Under the pieces are notes generated by a model. It did no database searches. It saw only the letters and a list, made by a program, of their open reading frames with translations, and had not been told where the DNA came from. A program made the position numbers and the translations under genes. Below, in pieces: positions 1 to 5,008 of a stretch of DNA of 5,557 nt. The stretch is from JBGTKH01 sp041744735 (GTDB taxonomy: Bacteria; Planctomycetota; Planctomycetia; Pirellulales; Pirellulaceae), in assembly GCA_041744735.1 (NCBI GenBank), contig JBGTKH010000019.1:1-5557 (forward strand). The letters run 5' to 3'. The stretch's first letter is position 1. Every line of letters starts with the position of its first letter.

Positions 1-1233
1 GGACGATTTCACGTACCGTATGCCGTGTGCCAGGTCGAAACGCCAGGAATGTTTTCGGGCTCGCAGTTCATCCGCGCGGTGTGGCTGGCTATCCAGAATC
101 TTCAGGTAACGGGCAATGAGCTCAGACTGGTAATCGACCAGACCCCACTGCCCGCTGTCCGGCTGGATCAATCCCACGACAAACAATCGATCGTGCTGGG
201 GGTGGAAGACGTTCATGAGCAAGTCCGGCCGCCCATCGCGCCAGTTGAGATGCCTGGTTTCGATGAAGGGGAAGCTGATGTGAAACCCGGTGGCATAGAT
301 CAACACGTCGATCGGCTCTTCGCTTCCGTCGACGAAACGCACGCGGTCGCCGCGCAGCAGGGCGATGTCCGGCTTGGGACGGATTTTCCCATGCGCGACA
401 TAGTACAGCATTTGCGAATTGATGATGGGGTGCGTCTCGAACAACTTGTGGTCCGGAGCCGGCAATCCATAATCCTGCGGCGTGCCAAGCGACAGCTTGA
501 CCATGCGGCCCGTGATCAATCGCCGCAGCCACAGCGGCAGCCGCCAGCGCAGCAAGCGTTCGCCGCACACGTCGATCGGCTTGCCTAGCAGAAACTTGGG
601 CAGGAAATGATAACCGCGCCGCAGGCTGTGAAATGTAGCGGCCGCGTTTTGCGCCGCCTCGACCGCAATATCGCAGCCCGAATTGCCGGCGCCGACCACG
701 AGCACGCGGCGGCCGCGCAGCATGTCGGGCGTCTTGTAATCGTGAGCGTGAATGATTTGGCCGTCGAAGTTGCCGGCGAATTCTGGCATCAGCGGGTCCC
801 AATGATGACCGTTGGCAATGATCACGCCGCGGTAACGGCGCGGCAGTTGGCCGTCGCTGAAGCTCACGTCCCAACCGTCCCCCGCAGGCTCGACACGCAG
901 CACTGCCGTGTTGAACGTGATTTCGTCATACAGCCCAAAGTGCCGCGCATACGCGCGCAGGTAGTCCAGCACCTGTCGGTGACTGGGAAACGGCGGGTAT
1001 TCGTCGGGCATGGGGAAATCGGTGAATTCCGTCAGCCGCTTCGACGAGATCAAGTGCGTGGACTGGTAAACGCTGCTACACGGCTTGCCGAAGTACCAAT
1101 TTCCCCCGACGTCGTCCTCGCGCTCGAAGCATTCCACGGAAATGCCCCGCTGTTTGAGGTTCTTCGCCGCGGTCAACCCAGCCGGGCCTGCACCGATCAC
1201 ACAAAATTTTCCAAAATTTTGTAAAAATCCCAC
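1..1233 (-). CDS. Flavin-containing monooxygenase (class B FMO-like), C-terminus beyond window
   Basis: This is an FAD- and NADPH-dependent monooxygenase of the FMO family, which oxygenates soft nucleophiles (N or S) in the cytoplasm; the substrate cannot be told. Reading the minus strand gives 411 uninterrupted residues running off position 1. Visible motifs in order: the FAD dinucleotide fold GAGPAGL (residues 14-20), the FMO fingerprint FxGxxxHxxxYK (156-167, distinguishing it from Baeyer-Villiger enzymes, which have WP at the end), the NADPH-binding VVGAGNSGCD (179-188), and the YATGF motif (313-317). The family usually ends around 440-450 residues, so roughly 30-40 are missing. No in-frame ATG exists: the upstream stop is at 1251-1249, and GTG codons lie at 1245, 1233 and 1200. 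I chose GTG 1233 because GAGAG lies 5 nt upstream; GTG 1245 is also possible. The long plus-strand open frames over this gene are antisense artefacts of GC-rich coding DNA. Family assignment is firm, start is weak. Confidence 0.93.
   Translation of the reverse strand, partial: MGFLQNFGKFCVIGAGPAGLTAAKNLKQRGISVECFEREDDVGGNWYFGKPCSSVYQSTHLISSKRLTEFTDFPMPDEYPPFPSHRQVLDYLRAYARHFGLYDEITFNTAVLRVEPAGDGWDVSFSDGQLPRRYRGVIIANGHHWDPLMPEFAGNFDGQIIHAHDYKTPDMLRGRRVLVVGAGNSGCDIAVEAAQNAAATFHSLRRGYHFLPKFLLGKPIDVCGERLLRWRLPLWLRRLITGRMVKLSLGTPQDYGLPAPDHKLFETHPIINSQMLYYVAHGKIRPKPDIALLRGDRVRFVDGSEEPIDVLIYATGFHISFPFIETRHLNWRDGRPDLLMNVFHPQHDRLFVVGLIQPDSGQWGLVDYQSELIARYLKILDSQPHRADELRARKHSWRFDLAHGIRYVKSS
1201..1222. 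repeat. 22-bp perfect inverted repeat (10-bp arms, 2-bp spacer) at the FMO 5' end
   Basis: The arms are ACAAAATTTT and AAAATTTTGT around a CC spacer. The block also contains a 9-bp direct repeat, CAAAATTTT, with a 10-bp period. It is strikingly AT-rich in GC-rich surroundings. With the chosen start it would encode residues 5-11 (QNFGKFC) just before the FAD-binding motif. It could be an operator, a slippage-made duplication, or part of a leader if translation really starts at GTG 1200. Function is not known. Confidence 0.75.
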
Positions 1234-1305
1234 AACAACTCTCACGTTTCATGTGTTTAACTAGGGTGCAGACCCACCAAACAGACTTTCCCCTTGCGCT
1301 TGCTG

Positions 1306-1334
1306 TTGACCGGCGACCAACTGCGACCTAAAAT
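1306..1334 (+). promoter_or_regulatory. Sigma-70-type promoter candidate for the HhH/HTH-SDR operon
   Basis: The -35 element TTGACC (1306-1311) and the -10 element TAAAAT (1329-1334) each match the consensus at five of six bases, with the ideal 17-bp spacer. Transcription would start near 1341, leaving an untranslated leader of about 240 nt before the ATG at 1585. It faces the plus-strand operon and is the best promoter match noticed in the window. Planctomycete promoter rules are poorly known, so this remains a prediction. Confidence 0.55.
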
Positions 1335-1336
1335 CC

Positions 1337-1346
1337 CCACCGGTGG
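1337..1346. promoter_or_regulatory. Palindrome CCACCGGTGG at predicted transcription start (possible operator)
   Basis: A perfect 10-bp palindrome begins two bases after the predicted -10 box and spans the predicted start of transcription near 1341. A repressor bound there would block initiation, so its position suits an operator. A 10-bp palindrome can also arise by chance, and no second copy was noticed. Confidence 0.25.
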
Positions 1347-1570
1347 AATGTCAGGCATTTTTCCATCGAGGGGCGTCGCTCCCGCCTTGCGGCCGCCAAC
1401 CTGTGCGGGTGCTTCGACGTCCACGCCTGTATGTGCCTATTTGTATCGAAATGTTATTCGGGGCGGAATCGTCCTGCCGCCACGTCGGCCAGCATACGCG
1501 GGCCGAGAACTTGGAAGTGCGCGCATCGGAACATGAACAGAGATCGATCAGCCCGCGCCAAGCGATGGCT

Positions 1571-1578
1571 GAGGAGGT
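1571..1578 (+). promoter_or_regulatory. Ribosome binding site GAGGAGGT
   Basis: This is a near-perfect Shine-Dalgarno sequence six bases before the ATG at 1585. An in-frame TGA at 1570-1572 touches it, so no earlier start is possible for the gene that follows. It is the strongest ribosome binding site in the window. Confidence 0.85.
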
Positions 1579-1584
1579 ACGCAA

Positions 1585-2673
1585 ATGAAGATATCCAAAG
1601 CAACTTCGGCCGACGATTACAAGTTGTCGAGCAGCTTCGAGGCCGTACGCAAAAAGCTGATGGACCAGCGGTACGCCGACCGGCTGGAAAAGCCGCTGGC
1701 TTACTGGGCCTTGCCGAACGACCGGCGGTTGCCGCTGGCGTTTTTGGGCCGTTCCGTTGGCGATTTGCTCGCAACGCCCTTCGACGAATTGACGGCCACG
1801 CCCGGGATCGGCCATAAGAAAATCTGTTCGCTAGTGAAGCTGCTGCATCGGGCGATCGAGGATAAACCGCCAGCGGTGCCGTTCGGGGTCAATGAGTTCC
1901 TCGAAGAGGATGACAACGAGTCCCTCAGCACATCGGTTGACGGCAGCGAATTTGATTCGGCGATGGTGTCCGAGTCGCTGTGGGTCCAGTGGCGCGAGAC
2001 GGTCCGCAAACACGGCCTCGGCGCCGAAAAGCTGGGGCGGCTGGCGCCCACGTTGCAAGCCTTGCCCACCGTGATCTGGAATACGCCGCTCAGCTTCTAC
2101 ATGAATTACACCGTATCGGAGATCCGGCAACTGAAGACGCACGGCGAGAAACGTGTGCGCGTGGTGCTCGAGGTGTTTTACCTGGTGCACAAGATGCTAA
2201 GCGGCATCAGCCTCGACAGTCACCTCGTGCCGCGTTTAGCACCCAAGTTCGTGCCGCCCATGGAACGCTGGATCGCCGCTAAACTGGAAGCCAGCGAAGC
2301 ACCGGCCATTGACGAAGTCCGCCGCAGTTTGGCCACGCCGCTGCTAAGGCAGATCGAAGTCGACGCCGGTCCCAGCGTGCATCGACTGGCCGAAGGCCGG
2401 CTGGGCGTACGCGCTGCGGCACAAAGCGTGCGGCTGCAGTCACGAAAGATGGGCGTCACCCGAGCCCGCGTCTATCAATTGCTGGATGAGTGCAGCAAGA
2501 TCATGACCGTCCGCTGGCCGCAAGGCCGATGCGCGCTGATTGACCTTTCGCAAAAGTTGGCCGAACAATCCGCGAGCGAGGACGTGATCCAACTGTGCGG
2601 CGCCTTACAGGAATTGCTGTTCCCCGAAAAGCAATTGGCACATGAAGAGAACGGTCACGAGGAAGCGAATTAG
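1585..2673 (+). CDS. Putative DNA-binding protein with RNA polymerase alpha-CTD-like (HhH) and sigma-4-like HTH regions
   Basis: The protein has 362 residues, is presumably cytoplasmic, and has no signal peptide or membrane segment. Residues 57-90 (SVGDLL...LTATPGIGHKKI...) look like the helix-hairpin-helix of the RNA polymerase alpha C-terminal domain, with PGIGHKK at 73-79 as the hairpin. An acidic, Ser-rich linker follows (about 104-125). Residues 174-205 (YTVSEIRQLKTHGEKRVRVVLEV...) look like a second, degenerate HhH unit. Residues about 281-305 (QSRKMGVTRARVYQLLDE) form a helix-turn-helix of the sigma-70 region 4 type, followed by a conserved-looking VRWPQGR. This combination suggests a transcription-associated DNA-binding protein. 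No catalytic motif is visible, and it lacks sigma region 2, so it is not a complete sigma factor. The start is fixed by a strong ribosome binding site and an upstream stop. It shares an operon with the SDR gene 12 bp downstream. Specific function unknown; the domain reading is by eye. Confidence 0.85.
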   Translation: MKISKATSADDYKLSSSFEAVRKKLMDQRYADRLEKPLAYWALPNDRRLPLAFLGRSVGDLLATPFDELTATPGIGHKKICSLVKLLHRAIEDKPPAVPFGVNEFLEEDDNESLSTSVDGSEFDSAMVSESLWVQWRETVRKHGLGAEKLGRLAPTLQALPTVIWNTPLSFYMNYTVSEIRQLKTHGEKRVRVVLEVFYLVHKMLSGISLDSHLVPRLAPKFVPPMERWIAAKLEASEAPAIDEVRRSLATPLLRQIEVDAGPSVHRLAEGRLGVRAAAQSVRLQSRKMGVTRARVYQLLDECSKIMTVRWPQGRCALIDLSQKLAEQSASEDVIQLCGALQELLFPEKQLAHEENGHEEAN

Positions 2674-2685
2674 GAAGACGTCCCG

Positions 2686-3459
2686 ATGCTCAACAAGCTC
2701 TTTGATCTCAGCGGCCGAGTCGCGTTGGTTACCGGCGGCAGTAAAGGAATTGGCAAGGCGATCGCGCGAGCTTACGCCGAGGCGGGCGCCGACGTGGCGG
2801 TCTCCGCGCGGCATGAAGACGAATTGAAAAAGGCTGCGGCGGAAATCAAGGATGGGCTGGACGTGCGCGTCGAGTATTTCGTTGCCGACATGTTGGAGCG
2901 GGAACAGGTGCAACAACTTGCCAAATCCGTCACAACCAAGTTGGGCAAGGTCGACATCCTCGTGAACAACGCCGGCAGCAACAAGCCGCAGAATCTGGTC
3001 GATGTCACCGACGATAGTTGGGATCAGATTCTGGAGTTGAATCTGACCAGTTGCATGTCGCTGGCCCGCGCATTGGCGCCGAGCATGATCGAGAGGAAGT
3101 GGGGCCGCATCATTCACCTCTCATCGGTCATGGCCCTAGCATCGAACCCCGGCCGCGGCCTTTACTCGGCGACAAAGGCCGCCTTGATCGGCATGGCTCG
3201 GGCACACGCGCTGGAATTAGGGCCATCGGGCGTAACCGTCAACTGCATCGCGCCCGGCCCGGTGATGACGGACCTGCCGATGAATCTGCTGAACGACACT
3301 CAGAAGAAAAAATTCGCCGAACTGACCGCCGTAAAACGCTGGGGTCAGCCCATCGACATGGTTGGCCCCGCCTTGCTGCTGGCCACTGAGGCCGGCGCAT
3401 TCATTACCGGCAACGTGATCGTGGCCGACGGCGGCATGCTCTGCCGAACATTCGAGTAG
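2686..3459 (+). CDS. Short-chain dehydrogenase/reductase (classical SDR, FabG-like)
   Basis: This 257-residue cytoplasmic oxidoreductase has the usual length of a classical SDR. It shows the cofactor-binding TGGSKGIG (16-23), the NNAG motif (94-97), and the full catalytic tetrad N119, S147, Y160 (YSATK) and K164. PG-PVMTD follows, and the C-terminal GNVIVADGG motif is present. K20 and R42 favour NADP(H) over NAD(H). The substrate cannot be read from sequence: annotation pipelines would call it 3-oxoacyl-ACP reductase or glucose 1-dehydrogenase-like, but no fatty-acid synthesis gene lies nearby. The ATG is preceded by AGGAAG (2672-2677) with an 8-nt gap, overlapping the stop of the HhH/HTH gene, so the two are probably cotranscribed and translationally close. 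The gene is intact. Family certain, physiological role unknown. Confidence 0.95.
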   Translation: MLNKLFDLSGRVALVTGGSKGIGKAIARAYAEAGADVAVSARHEDELKKAAAEIKDGLDVRVEYFVADMLEREQVQQLAKSVTTKLGKVDILVNNAGSNKPQNLVDVTDDSWDQILELNLTSCMSLARALAPSMIERKWGRIIHLSSVMALASNPGRGLYSATKAALIGMARAHALELGPSGVTVNCIAPGPVMTDLPMNLLNDTQKKKFAELTAVKRWGQPIDMVGPALLLATEAGAFITGNVIVADGGMLCRTFE

Positions 3460-3525
3460 ACACGACTAAGTCTGACATGTCGTGGTTGGGTCCGCGAACC
3501 TTACGCGCTGTTCCCACGCGGCTGC

Positions 3526-4440
3526 CTACTTGGGCACTTCAATTGTCGGTTCGCCTTCCAGATAACCTAAGTCGGTCAAGAACTCGTCCATCGCGCGCAC
3601 GGTTTTTAGGTAGGAACTGTTGTCGCCGCGGCCGTAGTTGAAGAAACCGTGGGCTTGGCCTTCGTAGCCGATCAGTTGGCAGCGATTGCTGGCTTTGGTC
3701 ATGGCTTCGGTGAATTGTTTGGCGGATTTGAAAGTGACCGTGGTGTCGGCCTCGCCGTGAAAGATGATCGTGGGCGGGGCGCCGGCTTTGACTTGGTGGT
3801 AGGGCGACAGCGCGATGGGATCGACGCCCATGCGCTGTTGCAGATTCTCCAACCGCACGGCGTCGAAGGGTTGCTCGCCGTCGATCGCGGCCAGCACCAG
3901 CGCCGGGTTGAACAACACCATTGCATTGGGCACGCTGCTGACTGAGGCGTCTTCGGTTGATTCGTCGAAGCCTTTCACGACACCCGTGCAGGCCGTGATG
4001 TGCCCGCCCGCTGAACCACCGCCGGCCGCGATGCGATTCGGGTCGATGCCCAGCCGATCCGCGTTAGCTCGCACCCAGCGCACCGCCGACTTGGCGTCGG
4101 CCACGCAACTGACCGCCTTCGTTTGATGCCGCGAGGCGACTCGATAATCGGCCGTCATGGCCACCATGCCGCGCGACGCCAGATACTTGCACTGCTCCTG
4201 AAACTGACTCGGCGAACCGCTGGTCCACCCGCCCCCAAAAAAGAACACCATCGCCGGCCGCTCGTCCGAAGCCTTGTGGCCGTCGGGGTGGTAGATGTAA
4301 ACGTTCAGCTTCACGTCCCCCACGGTCTTGTATACCTCGACCTTCGCACCCGCCAGATGCGGCGGATAAGCGCGGTCTTGACCAAAGGCGGACTGGCCAA
4401 GCAGCGTGAGGACGATGATTAGCGTAGTGATGGTTCGCAT
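3526..4440 (-). CDS. Secreted alpha/beta hydrolase, esterase/lipase (HSL/BD-FAE-like)
   Basis: This 304-residue serine hydrolase probably cleaves an ester such as acylated sugars or small carboxylesters outside the cytoplasm. Residues 1-20 are a signal peptide (short basic start, hydrophobic core LIIVLTLLGQ, likely cleavage after AFG). The catalytic triad is visible: Ser143 in GGGSAGG, Asp232 in HGEADTTV and His264 in GQAHGFF. The oxyanion-hole motif is FFGGGW (67-72), with Phe where the HSL family has His. The ATG at 4440 lies 15 bp after the stop of the STAS gene, so the two are likely one operon; the ribosome binding site is weak (only GAG in the gap), which fits translational coupling. 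The gene is complete and ends at TAG 3528-3526, converging on the SDR gene. Alternative names such as dienelactone hydrolase-like or acetylxylan esterase-like cannot be separated from sequence alone. Confidence 0.93.
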   Translation of the reverse strand: MRTITTLIIVLTLLGQSAFGQDRAYPPHLAGAKVEVYKTVGDVKLNVYIYHPDGHKASDERPAMVFFFGGGWTSGSPSQFQEQCKYLASRGMVAMTADYRVASRHQTKAVSCVADAKSAVRWVRANADRLGIDPNRIAAGGGSAGGHITACTGVVKGFDESTEDASVSSVPNAMVLFNPALVLAAIDGEQPFDAVRLENLQQRMGVDPIALSPYHQVKAGAPPTIIFHGEADTTVTFKSAKQFTEAMTKASNRCQLIGYEGQAHGFFNYGRGDNSSYLKTVRAMDEFLTDLGYLEGEPTIEVPK

Positions 4441-4455
4441 GGTGCACTCGTGGGG

Positions 4456-4800
4456 TTATTCTGAGCCACAGGCTCGCTCGATGGCTTGCGGAATGGTCTC
4501 CGCGACGTCGAAGAAGCGATCCAGCTTTGTGACGTGTAAGACCATCGAGACAAATGGCGGCAGCGAGGCGAGCACGACGCGGCTGGAATTGGTGTTGGCG
4601 TCGGTGACCAAGAGCACGAGATTTGAGATCCCGTTGCTGGTGATACGGTCGGCCCCTGAAAAATCGACGACCAGCTTCGTCCCCCGCTGCTCCACGAGCG
4701 GATGCAGGTACTCGCGAAATAGTTCTGCGGCCGAGTCGTCGATCGTGCCGGCAACCTTTCCCAACACGTAACCCGATTCATGCGTGACTTTCAATTCCAT
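4456..4800 (-). CDS. Single-domain STAS protein (anti-sigma factor antagonist-like)
   Basis: The 114 residues form one STAS domain, as in SpoIIAA/RsbV anti-anti-sigma factors, which act in the cytoplasm by binding a kinase-type anti-sigma factor. The core LVVDFSGADRITSNGISNLV (43-62) matches the strand-loop-helix that carries the phosphorylated Ser in SpoIIAA (DSSG). Here the loop reads T54-S55-N56-G57, so Asn stands where the phospho-acceptor Ser is expected; S55 is next to it. I start at ATG 4800 because MELKV begins the first STAS strand and AGG lies six bases upstream. The same frame stays open to an ATG at 4986, but that stretch crosses an AT-rich promoter-like region. No partner kinase is in the window. 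The hydrolase follows 15 bp downstream. It could also be a non-phosphorylated scaffold STAS protein rather than a true antagonist. Confidence 0.85.
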   Translation of the reverse strand: MELKVTHESGYVLGKVAGTIDDSAAELFREYLHPLVEQRGTKLVVDFSGADRITSNGISNLVLLVTDANTNSSRVVLASLPPFVSMVLHVTKLDRFFDVAETIPQAIERACGSE

Positions 4801-4818
4801 CGCGAACCTGCGACTTGC

Positions 4819-4837
4819 CAAGCAGAACGCTTGCGTT
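4819..4837. repeat. Two overlapping small inverted repeats in the STAS leader
   Basis: CAAGC/GCTTG (4819-4823 and 4829-4833) and AACGC/GCGTT (4826-4830 and 4833-4837) overlap, so only one hairpin could form at a time. They lie 19-37 bases before the STAS start in its presumed leader. The arms are only five bases, so chance is a serious alternative. Confidence 0.25.
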
Positions 4838-4939
4838 GACACGTTGAGAAAAAGACGCCCGCTTACTGACCCGCCTGTCATGCGGCACTTTCCCCAGCAT
4901 ACAATACCGCGGCGACGGAGAAAACCACCGAAGAATAAT

Positions 4940-4953
4940 ATTGTAGTTACAAT
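4940..4953. promoter_or_regulatory. AT-rich palindrome in divergent promoter region (STAS operon / membrane protein)
   Basis: ATTGTA and TACAAT flank a GT spacer within an AT-rich island (about 4931-4962) in GC-rich DNA. Read on either strand, the downstream arm TACAAT differs from the -10 consensus TATAAT by one base, so the palindrome could supply back-to-back -10 boxes for the STAS operon and the membrane protein gene. No good -35 element lies at 16-18 bp on either side. It may instead be an operator. The 208-bp gap 4801-5008 shows no gene. Confidence 0.35.
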
Positions 4954-4994
4954 TCTTTCATGCTGCGGTTGCCCCGGTCCAAGCAACCACGTTC

Positions 4995-5000
4995 GGGAGG
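4995..5000 (+). promoter_or_regulatory. Ribosome binding site GGGAGG
   Basis: This Shine-Dalgarno-like sequence ends eight bases before the ATG at 5009 and supports that start for the membrane protein gene. Confidence 0.7.
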
Positions 5001-5008
5001 CTCTCGCG

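Larger units (their letters stand above)
1234..1584. other. Divergent intergenic region between FMO and HhH/HTH operon
   Basis: About 350 bases separate the FMO start from the next gene. The region holds a rightward sigma-70-like promoter candidate (1306-1334), a 10-bp palindrome just downstream of its -10 (1337-1346), and a ribosome binding site at its right end. From about 1347 to 1570 I see no convincing gene, RNA gene or strong hairpin. Open frames exist in several phases, but none encodes a recognisable protein. For the leftward FMO I see no good promoter. A small GGGT/ACCC inverted repeat at 1264-1275 is too short to interpret. Confidence 0.7.

Noticed and set aside
122..874. Minus-strand open frame of 250 codons inside the FMO gene
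   Set aside because: It is a different reading frame of the same strand, Arg/Ala-rich and without motifs, overlapping the true FMO frame.
25..1224. Two long plus-strand open frames (25-588 and 607-1224)
   Set aside because: They lie antisense to the FMO gene, whose minus-strand translation carries all family motifs. Their own translations show no recognisable domain.
1264..1275. GGGT/ACCC inverted repeat as a possible mobile-element end or terminator
   Set aside because: It has four-base arms only, with no transposase gene, target duplication or matching distal end in the window.
1351..1815. Minus-strand open frames across the intergenic region and the start of the HhH/HTH gene
   Set aside because: They overlap a well-supported gene on the other strand and have no ribosome binding site evidence or recognisable protein features.
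3460..3525. Possible bidirectional terminator between the convergent SDR and esterase genes
   Set aside because: Only weak pairings are seen (CGTGG/CCACG across a long loop, and a 4-bp CGCG stem at 3493-3507), with no T-tract on either strand.
4836..4841. Perfect TTGACA on the plus strand as a -35 box
   Set aside because: No -10-like hexamer lies 16-19 bp downstream.
4801..4986. N-terminal extension of the STAS protein up to ATG 4986
   Set aside because: The added stretch resembles no domain and crosses the AT-rich palindrome. The ATG at 4800 begins exactly at the first STAS strand and has an AGG six bases upstream.
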